Both the position numbers and the translations under genes were made by a program. A stretch of DNA of 39,416 nucleotides from Syntrophaceae bacterium (GTDB lineage: Bacteria > Desulfobacterota > SM23-61), in the NCBI GenBank assembly GCA_013388675.1, contig JACAEW010000049.1, forward strand, positions 1-39,416, given 5' to 3'. Below are positions 21,561 through 29,813 of the stretch, one piece after another. Under the pieces are notes generated by a model. It saw nothing but the letters and a program-made list of their open reading frames with translations, was not told where the DNA came from and ran no database searches. Every line of letters begins with the position of its first letter. The stretch's first letter is position 1.

Positions 21561-21603
21561 AAAAAAAGGACCGGCCCTGGATTTCCAAGGCCGGTCCTTT
21601 TTT
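21561..21603. terminator. Bidirectional rho-independent terminator between convergent genes
   Basis: AAAAAAAGGACCGGCC-ctggatttccaa-GGCCGGTCCTTTTTT. Confidence 0.95.
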
Positions 21604-21624
21604 GGAGGGCTCCCCTTGAAACTA

Positions 21625-22551
21625 CTAGGTTAGATGGACGGACTGGCCGCCGATTACAATGATCACCCGCATCACGAAAATCCCGATAATTACCAGGGCC
21701 GCGGAGCAATACTGGACCGCCGGGATCATCCTGGTTTTGGGATGGGCCAGCAGGCCCAGGGGCAGAAAGGCCCCCAGCAGGAGTTCAATCCCCAGGAACC
21801 AGAACGCGTACTCCCCGGTGGTCAGGAGCTGCAGCATGGCGTAGGATTCCGTATCCGAAGAGGCCAACACCGTGAGGTCGCTGCCGATGAGGAAAAGGTC
21901 CGCCACGATAAAGATGATGAACAGGCGAAGCAGAGTTCCGATGACTCCGCGCTGTTTCTCAACCTGCGCCTCGCTCATGGCGGGGGCATTCCGGCGGAGC
22001 CAGATATTGCTCAGAATGATGAGTACGGCCAGCCCGCAAACCATGGCGGAAACCATGAAGAGGGCCGGGTTCAGGGCCGTATTCCAGAACGCCCGGGCCT
22101 TGGAAAGAGCCAGGAAGAATCCCGTGTATCCATGACCGGCAATGGCCACCGGAAGGCCGATGAGGCCCCATGCCCGGGCCTGTTTGGAATTCTCCTGAAG
22201 GACATGGTAGGTGTACCCGACGCAAACGATGGCGTCCAGGGTCAGAAAGATGCTGCCCCAGGTCAGGGGAGAGCTCGGGTTCAGGTACACGAAAAGATGC
22301 CAGAAGCGAAAGGGCTGATTCAGGTCCAGGATGAGAAGGACCGGCGCGCACATGAGAAGAAGCAGAGCGCTCACCGCCCCGATTTTGGCCGTGGGCTTCC
22401 ACTCTTCTTTCTTCATCAGAGTGGCAATGACCGAGGTAATGTACAGACCGGCCATGGAACCGGTTAGGAAGAAATAAACGGCGATTGGCCAACCGATGGG
22501 CATGGCCGAATTGGCGAATTCCGGAAGGTTGTAAATAACGCTTAGGTCCAT
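21625..22551 (-). CDS. NrfD/PsrC-family polysulfide-reductase-like integral membrane protein (orphan)
   Basis: Multi-TM; MPIGWPIAVYFFLTGSMAGLYITSVI..LDLNQPFRFWHLFVYLNPSSPLTWGSIFLTL; start MDLSVI at 22551. Confidence 0.88.
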   Translation of the reverse strand: MDLSVIYNLPEFANSAMPIGWPIAVYFFLTGSMAGLYITSVIATLMKKEEWKPTAKIGAVSALLLLMCAPVLLILDLNQPFRFWHLFVYLNPSSPLTWGSIFLTLDAIVCVGYTYHVLQENSKQARAWGLIGLPVAIAGHGYTGFFLALSKARAFWNTALNPALFMVSAMVCGLAVLIILSNIWLRRNAPAMSEAQVEKQRGVIGTLLRLFIIFIVADLFLIGSDLTVLASSDTESYAMLQLLTTGEYAFWFLGIELLLGAFLPLGLLAHPKTRMIPAVQYCSAALVIIGIFVMRVIIVIGGQSVHLT

Positions 22552-22594
22552 GGTGAATCCCCCCATTTTAAATGGTCTTTGCTTTTTTGATTTA

Positions 22595-22609
22595 GCAAAC
22601 GGTGTGCCA
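22595..22609 (-). promoter_or_regulatory. sigma54 (-24/-12) promoter motif upstream of nrfD: TGGCAC-ACCGT-TTGC
   Basis: Minus-strand TTGGCACACCGTTTGCTAAA matches TGGCAC-N5-TTGC-W with correct spacing; ~44 bp from the nrfD ATG. Confidence 0.75.
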
Positions 22610-22712
22610 ATTAGGATGATTCCGGGGAACTTTAAAAATTTGAAATCATTTAAAAAGGTTAAGCGTAGGCATCCTTCCCCGTTCGAGGTAGAAAGATCGG
22701 AAAGGAGAGGCG

Positions 22713-22734
22713 AATGCAGTAAATTTACTGCATT
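22713..22734. promoter_or_regulatory. 22-bp perfect palindrome AATGCAGTAAATTTACTGCATT, candidate activator/enhancer site
   Basis: Perfect self-complementarity; ~140 bp upstream of the inferred nrfD start site; half-site TTTACTGCAT repeated at 22805-22814. Confidence 0.65.
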
Positions 22735-22770
22735 TTAGTCATTTGAATCTGTAATATTTCAAGGGGTTAT

Positions 22771-22799
22771 AAAAAGGCATTGATTTAATGAGGCATGCC
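22771..22799 (-). terminator. Possible rho-independent terminator after tctA
   Basis: Minus strand GGCAT-gcctcattaaatca-ATGCC-TTTTT; short stem. Confidence 0.45.
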
Positions 22800-22813
22800 A
22801 TTTTTTTACTGCA

Positions 22814-24310
22814 TCAAGAAGTCCGATTCTTTTTGGCTCTTTCCAGGAAAGCGGCCAGAAACGGGAAAAGCCAGATAATTACGGTTATCGTGCCCAGTAT
22901 GGCGCCGATCGGGCGCATGAAAAAGAGGGTCAGGTCCCAATCTGACTTGATCATGCTGGTCATGAAATTCTGCTCTAATATCGGCCCCAGAACGAGGCCC
23001 AGGACAATCGGTGCCACCGGATACCCGTTGGCTTCCATGAAGTAGCCGATGATCCCCATGATCCCTAGTATCCCGATATCAAAGACGCTGTTGTTGATGG
23101 CAAAGGCCCCGGTGATGGCAAACATGAGGATTCCCGGGATGAGGATGTTCTTGGGAACCCGGAGCATCTGGGAACTGGTTTTCACCGCCAGATACCCGAA
23201 GGGGATCATTAAAATATTGGCCACGATGAAGGCCAGGTAGACAGCGTAAATGATCTGGGGCTGCTGCTCGAAGATCATCGGGCCGGGACGGAGCCCCTTC
23301 ATGAAGAGGACGCCGATGACGATGGCGGTGATGGAGTCCCCGGGGATCCCGAAGACGAGCGCCGGGACCCAGTCGCCGGCAAGGCAGGAATTGTTGGCGG
23401 TCCCGGAATCAATGATCGATTCGATGGAGCCGTAGCCGTATTTCTCGGGCTCCTTGGAGCCTCTCTTGGAAACGGCATAGGCGAGCCAGGCGGCGATATC
23501 GGCTCCGGCTCCTGGAAGAATGCCAATGAAAGTCCCCAGAAGCCCGGACCGCAGAACATTCCATTTATACTTTATGAAAAGTTTCCCCGTGCCCTGAAAA
23601 ATCTTTCCGGCCTGGACCCGGGCGATGGCGAATTTCATCTCCCCCTGCATGACATTGCGCATGACCTCGGAGATGCCGAAAACCCCGATCATGGCCGGGA
23701 TAAAAGAAATCCCGTTCAGCAGCTCCACGCTGCCGAAAGTAAAACGGGGGTACCCCAGAGTGATGTCTACGCCGATGGTGGAAAGGAAGAGGCCCAGAAG
23801 CATGGCCAGGGCCCCCTTAACCTGCGATCCCCGGGAAACCATGACCGTGGCGCTGAGTCCCAGGGCGGCCAGCCAGAAATACTCGAAGGAAGAAAAATTC
23901 ATCGCTACTTCGGCCAGCATCGGGGCTGAGGTCATGAGCACCACAGCGCCCATCAGGCCCCCGATGGCGGAGAAGACCACGTCCACCCCCAGGACCATTT
24001 CCGCCTTGCCCTGCTGGGTCAGGGCGAAGGAATCATGGGTATAGGCGGCGGAAGAAGGGGTTCCGGGGATTCGCACCAGGGCCGCCGGAATATCCCCGGC
24101 AAATATGGCCATGGCCGACATGGTCACGATGGAAACCAGGGCCGGAACCGGATCCATGAAGAAAGTGAAGGGAATGAGCAGGGAGGCGGCCAGGGTGGCG
24201 CTTAAGCCCGGAATGGAGCCGACGAACAAACCGTAAAGAGAGCAGATGCAGATGACCAGCAAGACCTTCGGCGCCATGAGAAGGCCGAGGCCCTGAATTA
24301 GAAAATCCAT
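22814..24310 (-). CDS. Tripartite tricarboxylate transporter large permease TctA
   Basis: GLFVGSIPGLSATLAASLLIPFTFFMDPVPALV..GILPGAGADIAAWLAYAVSKR.. TctA signatures. Confidence 0.95.
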   Translation of the reverse strand: MDFLIQGLGLLMAPKVLLVICICSLYGLFVGSIPGLSATLAASLLIPFTFFMDPVPALVSIVTMSAMAIFAGDIPAALVRIPGTPSSAAYTHDSFALTQQGKAEMVLGVDVVFSAIGGLMGAVVLMTSAPMLAEVAMNFSSFEYFWLAALGLSATVMVSRGSQVKGALAMLLGLFLSTIGVDITLGYPRFTFGSVELLNGISFIPAMIGVFGISEVMRNVMQGEMKFAIARVQAGKIFQGTGKLFIKYKWNVLRSGLLGTFIGILPGAGADIAAWLAYAVSKRGSKEPEKYGYGSIESIIDSGTANNSCLAGDWVPALVFGIPGDSITAIVIGVLFMKGLRPGPMIFEQQPQIIYAVYLAFIVANILMIPFGYLAVKTSSQMLRVPKNILIPGILMFAITGAFAINNSVFDIGILGIMGIIGYFMEANGYPVAPIVLGLVLGPILEQNFMTSMIKSDWDLTLFFMRPIGAILGTITVIIWLFPFLAAFLERAKKNRTS

Positions 24311-24314
24311 ATCC

Positions 24315-24773
24315 TCACCACCCTAATAAACCGATTGGCAGGGGAACCCTGAGAAGCTTCGAGAAGATAAGGAAAACAAAGCAGACCAGAGCGACCGAGA
24401 CGATCGACCTTTTCAGAAGGGATACCCGCAGCTTTGTCATTAGTGTAAAGAGTATGGCAACCCCGGAAATGATAAATCCCAGCTTGTTGGCCAGGGCGAT
24501 AAACGCGGCAATCAGGATGATCACCAGGATGGGGTTGAAATAATTCAGGGGGATTTCCTCCCCGGGAGAAGACTCTTCTTTAACCTTCTTGGTTTTCCAT
24601 CCGTTATATATTACGAGAGACCCGAAAAAGATGAAGAGCGTTCCCAAAACTTGGGGGAAAAGAGAAGGGCCCGGATGTCCCTTGTCCAGGCCCGGGAATT
24701 GAAATGTCATCGCCCAGATAAAAACCCCGAGGGCAACAAAAATCCCTCCGCCGATATAATCATTCTTTCCCAT
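24315..24773 (-). CDS. Tripartite tricarboxylate transporter TctB-like small permease
   Basis: Four-TM protein between TctA and TctC; GGGIFVALGVFIWAMTFQFPG..GPSLFPQVLGTLFIFFG. Confidence 0.88.
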   Translation of the reverse strand: MGKNDYIGGGIFVALGVFIWAMTFQFPGLDKGHPGPSLFPQVLGTLFIFFGSLVIYNGWKTKKVKEESSPGEEIPLNYFNPILVIILIAAFIALANKLGFIISGVAILFTLMTKLRVSLLKRSIVSVALVCFVFLIFSKLLRVPLPIGLLGW

Positions 24774-24800
24774 GATGCAACCATCCTGCAAAAACGACGA

Positions 24801-24829
24801 AAGCGGTCCGGATGCACTCCGGACCGCTT
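24801..24829 (-). terminator. Intra-operon hairpin between tctC and tctB (attenuator/partial terminator or mRNA stabiliser)
   Basis: 12-bp perfect stem AAGCGGTCCGGA-tgcac-TCCGGACCGCTT; on the minus strand followed by TTCGTCGTTTTT. Confidence 0.7.
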
Positions 24830-24850
24830 CGCCAAGTCAATGTCCTGCGC

Positions 24851-25834
24851 CTATTTAATAAGCCCGGCCTCTTTCATGATCTTGCCCTTCACTTCATCCT
24901 GCTCCGCAAGGAACTTGTCGAATTCCGCGGCCGGCTTCCACCAGATTCCGTATCCGTTCTTATCCATAAATTCCTTGAACTTCGGGCTCTTGACCGCCTT
25001 GTCCAGGGATTTTTCCAGCACGGCGACGACTTCCGGCGGAGTTCCCTTCGGAACGGTAATCCCCCGCCAGGCACCCTCCGCCCAGTTCAGACCCAGCTCT
25101 TTGAGGGTGGGAACATCGGGGAACAGGTCAGCCCGCTTTTCAGCCATGACCGCCAGAGGCCGGACTTTCTTGGCTTCGATCAGGGCCCGGGCCTCGGGCA
25201 GGCTGCAGGGAACCACCTGCACGCCGCCGGCCATCATTTCCTGCAGGGCGGGAGCTGCCCCGTTGCTGGGAACCCAGGGAATCGCATCGACCGAAATCCC
25301 GGCGGTTTTCAGCCAGCCCGCCCGGGCCAGGTCCCAGATGCCACCCTTCCCGGTTCCGGAAGCCTTCAATTTTCCGGGATTGGCCTTGGCATAGTCCTGG
25401 AGCTCCTTCAGGGTCTTCCACGGCGAGTCCATCCGCACGTTCACCGCGGCGGGATCGAAATTGATAAGGGCGGCGCCCTTTACGTCCTTGTAATTCAACT
25501 TGGCCAGGCCCATCCAGTGCATCATGGTAATTTCCACCGTGGCGATGCACATGGTGTATCCATCCGGATCAGCGGTTGCCGCCGCAGTATGCCCGACCGC
25601 GCCGCTGCCTCCCGTCCGGTTCACAACGTTGACCGGCTGTCCCAAGTCCTGCTCCATCAGAACCGCCAGCATCCGGGCCACGGCATCGGTCCCTCCCCCC
25701 GCACCCCAGGGGCAGATGATGGTCATGGGACGGGACGGAAACTTCTGGGCCGCGCCGTCAGAGCTGGAAAAACCCAGGATCAGGGTGACGATCCCGAAAA
25801 CCATGAAAGCCTTCTGAAAAATACCTTTGCGCAT
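24851..25834 (-). CDS. Tripartite tricarboxylate transporter substrate-binding protein (TctC/Bug family)
   Basis: Signal peptide; FPSRPMTIICPWGAGGGTDAVARMLA..VVNRTGGSGAVGHTA. Confidence 0.94.
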   Translation of the reverse strand: MRKGIFQKAFMVFGIVTLILGFSSSDGAAQKFPSRPMTIICPWGAGGGTDAVARMLAVLMEQDLGQPVNVVNRTGGSGAVGHTAAATADPDGYTMCIATVEITMMHWMGLAKLNYKDVKGAALINFDPAAVNVRMDSPWKTLKELQDYAKANPGKLKASGTGKGGIWDLARAGWLKTAGISVDAIPWVPSNGAAPALQEMMAGGVQVVPCSLPEARALIEAKKVRPLAVMAEKRADLFPDVPTLKELGLNWAEGAWRGITVPKGTPPEVVAVLEKSLDKAVKSPKFKEFMDKNGYGIWWKPAAEFDKFLAEQDEVKGKIMKEAGLIK

Positions 25835-25924
25835 GTTCTCTTTCTCCTTTCCTTCAAGTAGCTGCTACCTTTATAATTTTATGAGAGCGACCGGAAAAGA
25901 ACAAGACCGAATTTCATAAAAATT

Positions 25925-26986
25925 TCAACAGGATTTTTCTCTCTTTCCGGGAACCCTGATCTCTTTACCCCCAGAATATAGGACGGAAGAGGACACCTCG
26001 GCCAGCGACTTGCACCCGGCATAAATCATGGCCGTCTTCAACTGGTCGGCGTACTGGTTGAGCAGCAGGGCCACTCCTTCTTTTCCTCCCCCCACCGCAG
26101 CAATCGCCATGGGCCGGCCTACCAGAACCGCCTCAGCGCCTAGGGCCAACATTTTCAGCACATCCGCTCCGCCGCGGATTCCACCGTCAACGAATATTTT
26201 GATTTTGCCCTTCACCGCCGCGGCGATTCCGGGAAGCACCTCCGCCGTCCCCGGGGTGTGATCGAGAACTCTCCCGCCGTGATTGGAGACGACGATTCCC
26301 CCGGCCCCGGCCTCCACCGCCAGTTTCGCGTCCTGGACGGTCATGACCCCCTTAAGGATGACTGGCACCTTTACCCGGGAGATGACCTTTTTCCAAGCGT
26401 TGACCGGCCAGGGGCCTGCGGGCTGCCCGGCCTTCTTCAAATGGATAATCCCCGCCGCGTCGATGTCCGTGGCAATCGCGTTGACCCCGCACTCCTCCGC
26501 CCTTCGGGCCAGGGGCAGGAAGGTCTCTTCCGGCCGCGGCTTGAGGGTGGGCACCCCCCAGCCTCCGTTGCCTTTCAACATCTCCATTCCCAAGTCGAAG
26601 AACAGGGGGTTGGGGCCGTCACAGGTGCAAGCCATGGACCCCGCCTCTTTCGCTCCCGCCACCATGGCCGACAAATAGGGCCTTTCTTCCATGGCGTTTC
26701 CCATATTGATCGCCATTCCCGCCAGGGGGGCGACGAGGATGGGCATCTTCAAAGAGCGGCCGAAAAAGTCATAGCCAATGTCCGGTTCCCGGACTTCATG
26801 GATCGTCCTCAAATTTAGCTTGATCCGGGCCAGGCTCTCGTAGTTGGCGATGAAGGAGGACCCGGTCCCGATCCCCCCGATGCCGGGCATCTCCCCCGCG
26901 CAGGCCCTTCCGTTGCAAACCGGGCACACCCGACAAGCCCCGTTGAATTTTTCCTTGGCAATCCGGTTGACTTCCTTTAATTCCAT
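25925..26986 (-). CDS. FMN-dependent alpha-hydroxy-acid oxidizing protein with N-terminal Cys motif
   Basis: CRVCPVCNGRACAGEMPGIGGIGTGSSF..PILVAPLAGMAINMG..GIVVSNHGGRVLDHTPGTAEVLP..FVDGGIRGGADVLKMLALGAEAVLVGRP; start MELKEV at 26986. Confidence 0.9.
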   Translation of the reverse strand: MELKEVNRIAKEKFNGACRVCPVCNGRACAGEMPGIGGIGTGSSFIANYESLARIKLNLRTIHEVREPDIGYDFFGRSLKMPILVAPLAGMAINMGNAMEERPYLSAMVAGAKEAGSMACTCDGPNPLFFDLGMEMLKGNGGWGVPTLKPRPEETFLPLARRAEECGVNAIATDIDAAGIIHLKKAGQPAGPWPVNAWKKVISRVKVPVILKGVMTVQDAKLAVEAGAGGIVVSNHGGRVLDHTPGTAEVLPGIAAAVKGKIKIFVDGGIRGGADVLKMLALGAEAVLVGRPMAIAAVGGGKEGVALLLNQYADQLKTAMIYAGCKSLAEVSSSVLYSGGKEIRVPGKREKSC

Positions 26987-27235
26987 AATCAATTTCCTTT
27001 GGCGAATGGATATGCCCGAACGATGCCAAAATCCCTTCCCCGGCATCTCTAGGCTTCGCATTCATTGTTGGGGAAGCAACGGTTCGGATTTTCCCCGGGG
27101 AGGCTTACTGGCGGATGAAGATCGAAGATCCTCCCGTTTCCCCATGAATGGTTCCATTGTAACTTGAATCCATTCGTTTGCAAGGGGTCCCCCCCTGCCT
27201 GTTTCCCCCTTTCATCCCTCTCTCCCGACGAGGGC

Positions 27236-28141
27236 CTAAAGGAAGGCCTTTTCCAGAAGCGTGATATCCCTTCGCCGGTAAGCCGACACGACCTCGGCGC
27301 AGAACAGGAGGATGATCGAGGAATAGAAAACCCAGATCACCAGAATAACGATGGCCTCCAGCGACCCGTAAATAACGTTGTACTTGGGGGATCGAATCAC
27401 GAACCAGGTGAAAAAATGCTTGGCCATCTCGAAGAGAAAGGCACAGCTCATTCCCCCCGCCGCCGCGTGCCGCAGCGAGATGGAGGTGTGGGGAATCACC
27501 CGGTACACGGCGGTGAAGGCCAGGGCCAGCACCAGGTAGGGAAAAAGGTAGCCCACCAGAAACCCGAAGGCCGCGGACCGGCTGAGGTCCCACCCCAAAA
27601 TAGGGAAGCCGTAGCTCGCCCGGATCCCGGCGAAAGCGGTCACGAAAAGCGAAAGCAAGAAAATCACCGAGGAAGCGGGAATCATGGAAAGGGCCAGCAA
27701 CTTGGCCTTCCAGAATTTTCTCCTCTCCTCCACCCGGAAGACCACTCCCATGGCGAATTCCAGGGAGGAAAAAATCACGGTCGCCGTCCAGATCATGGAA
27801 AGAAATCCCACCCACCCCAGAACCCCGGCTCGGCGGGAGACCGCCTCAACCTCTTGAAGGATCAGGGCGCCGGCCTGGGGGAAAAATCGCTCCATGAAGG
27901 CGACGACCATCCGATGGGCGTCCTCGGAGGAACCGAGAAGGTAACCGGCCGCAGAAACAAAAAGGAACAGGAAGGGAATCAGGGAAAGGATGGTGTAAAA
28001 GGCCAGGGCGGCGGACAGGTTCATGCACCCATCCTTTATGAATGCTCCCCGGGCTTCCCAGAGAATGTCCCAAGCCGCCCGCAACTGGAAGCGCAGTCGG
28101 TTATTCCAAAGAAAAACCGCCGTATGCTTCCAGGAGGCCAT
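27236..28141 (-). CDS. YihY/BrkB family inner membrane protein
   Basis: Multi-TM; FIKDGCMNLSAALAFYTILSLIPFLFLFVSAAGYLLG; start MASWKH overlaps the upstream stop (TGATG). Confidence 0.9.
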   Translation of the reverse strand: MASWKHTAVFLWNNRLRFQLRAAWDILWEARGAFIKDGCMNLSAALAFYTILSLIPFLFLFVSAAGYLLGSSEDAHRMVVAFMERFFPQAGALILQEVEAVSRRAGVLGWVGFLSMIWTATVIFSSLEFAMGVVFRVEERRKFWKAKLLALSMIPASSVIFLLSLFVTAFAGIRASYGFPILGWDLSRSAAFGFLVGYLFPYLVLALAFTAVYRVIPHTSISLRHAAAGGMSCAFLFEMAKHFFTWFVIRSPKYNVIYGSLEAIVILVIWVFYSSIILLFCAEVVSAYRRRDITLLEKAFL

Positions 28142-28779
28142 CAGAAATCTTTCTTTCCACCCCAAGGGTGAATGGATTTCAAGTGGCAGGTATCATTCAG
28201 AAGGGAAACGATAAATATTCCCCGGGCATATTCCAGGCAGTTGATTGCCGTCGTGTCTTGCTTGATCTGCCAGAAATGGGAGTTGTCCAGGCCCAAAGCC
28301 GCGCAAAGGAGAACCTTGGTGATGACCCGATGGGAGACGATCACCACGGTTCGATCCGGGCTCTCCTGAGCGATTCGGAGAAGCCTTTCCCAGGCGCGCG
28401 TCCGCACTTGGTCCAGGTTCTCTCCTTGCGGAAAGGTTACGTCTTGGGGCCTTTCCCGCCAGGCTCGGTATAGCTCGGGATATCGGTCCCGGACTTCTTT
28501 CAAGGGATGTCCCTGCCATTCGCCGAAGTCCAGGTCGGTAAAGGCAGGCTCGAGGATGACTTCGACCCCCCGCCCCGCGGCGCTCGCCCCCCCCGTGTAC
28601 CCCGCCCGGGCCAGGGGGCTGCTAAAAACGCTGTCAATCGGAATGCCCTGAAAATAGGACGCCGTGGCTCGAGCCTCGGCCTTGCCGGTTTCATTCAAGG
28701 GGCAATCCACCCGCCCCCGGAAGACCTCTTCCCGGTTCCATTCCGTGGTTCCGTGGCGGACTAAATAGATCCGGGTCAT
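28141..28779 (-). CDS. Histidine phosphatase family protein (phosphoglycerate mutase-like)
   Basis: MTRIYLVRHGTTEWNREEVFRGRVDCPLNETGKAEA..VIVSHRVITKVLL; start at 28779. Confidence 0.92.
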   Translation of the reverse strand: MTRIYLVRHGTTEWNREEVFRGRVDCPLNETGKAEARATASYFQGIPIDSVFSSPLARAGYTGGASAAGRGVEVILEPAFTDLDFGEWQGHPLKEVRDRYPELYRAWRERPQDVTFPQGENLDQVRTRAWERLLRIAQESPDRTVVIVSHRVITKVLLCAALGLDNSHFWQIKQDTTAINCLEYARGIFIVSLLNDTCHLKSIHPWGGKKDF

Positions 28780-29011
28780 CTCTTCCCCACTTTCCTCCAA
28801 CGTTTCTGCCTTGGCCTCCTCTCCTGGGAAAGCATTATTGCCCAAGGCAGGGACCAAGTCAATCCGAATCCGGAACTTGCCCACTTTCACTTTTCGGCAA
28901 AGGGCCGTAAGCTCTGATGAATTTCAGGCATTGCCCGGCCCGCAAGCTCAGTTTTCCGCGGAAGAAACGAGAACCAAAGTGAAGGCGGGCAAGGAAATCG
29001 GATGGGGAGGG

Positions 29012-29098
29012 GGAAATGCGGAATTCCAAACCCGCAAGGCCCCAAGAAGCGCGGCGGAGATTTTATTCCGAGTTTCGCCTTCCGAATTCCGCATTTCC
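29012..29098. repeat. Inverted-repeat element B (GCGGAATTC type)
   Basis: GGAAATGCGGAATTC (29012-29026) and its perfect reverse complement GAATTCCGCATTTCC (29084-29098). Confidence 0.85.
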
Positions 29099-29102
29099 AT
29101 GG

Positions 29103-29131
29103 GTGACATTCATTTTTCCGGGTGTTATAAT
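29103..29131 (+). promoter_or_regulatory. sigma70 promoter of the uspA gene: GTGACA - 17 bp - TATAAT
   Basis: GTGACA 29103-29108, TATAAT 29126-29131, ~50 bp upstream of ATG. Confidence 0.7.
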
Positions 29132-29182
29132 TTCTTCATCGTTTCCGAGTAGGGTTCCTTTCAACTAGATGGAGGGAGGAAT

Positions 29183-29602
29183 ATGTTCAAGAAGATCCTT
29201 GTTCCCTTGGATGGCTCCAAATTGGCGGAAAAGATCCTGCCCCGGGTGGAAAAAATAGTGGGCCGCGGACCAACCGAGGTTCATTGTATTCGTGTTGTCG
29301 TGAGCTACCGGGTTGATCCCCAAGAGGAAAAAGAGGAACGGGAAAAATTGATGCAGGAAGCCTGGAGCTACCTGGAGGGAATTGTTTCCCGTTTTCGGAA
29401 AAAGCGAGTGAAGGCTTACGCCACGGTGGTTTACGGCAAAGATGCCGTTCAGATCTGTGACTATGCCCGCAAAAATAAGTTCGATCTCATCGCCATGGCG
29501 ACCCATGGCCGGAGCGGAATCAGTCGCTGGGCGCTGGGAAGCGTGGCCGACAAGGTCCTGAGCTGTTCGGCGGTCCCGGTCATGCTGATCCGCGTGCTCT
29601 AA
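29183..29602 (+). CDS. Universal stress protein (UspA family)
   Basis: MFKKILVPLDGSKLAEKILPRVEKI..FDLIAMATHGRSGISRWALGSVADKVLSCSAVPVMLIR. Confidence 0.96.
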   Translation: MFKKILVPLDGSKLAEKILPRVEKIVGRGPTEVHCIRVVVSYRVDPQEEKEEREKLMQEAWSYLEGIVSRFRKKRVKAYATVVYGKDAVQICDYARKNKFDLIAMATHGRSGISRWALGSVADKVLSCSAVPVMLIRVL

Positions 29603-29620
29603 CGCGAAAGGGGAGGGAGG

Positions 29621-29812
29621 ATGCCCAAAATTCCCGTGGTCAAACAGGAGGAATGCATTTCCTGCGGTCTTTGCGCGGAGGTCTGCCCGGAGGTGTTCCG
29701 CCTGGACGATAAAGACCTTTCCGAGGTGTATAATCCCACCGGCGCCCCGGAAGAGAAGGTCCAGGAGGCCATCGACAGCTGTCCCGTCCAGTGTATCGTT
29801 TGGGAAGGATGA
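29621..29812 (+). CDS. Ferredoxin [4Fe-4S]
   Basis: ECISCGLCAEVCPEVF ... SCPVQCIVW. Confidence 0.94.
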   Translation: MPKIPVVKQEECISCGLCAEVCPEVFRLDDKDLSEVYNPTGAPEEKVQEAIDSCPVQCIVWEG

Positions 29813-29813
29813 A

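Noticed and set aside
24812-25861. 349-aa antisense ORF over tctC
   Set aside because: Shadow ORF, GC-driven lack of stops
27105-27815. 236-aa minus-strand ORF overlapping YihY in another frame
   Set aside because: The YihY frame has clear TM helices and family motifs
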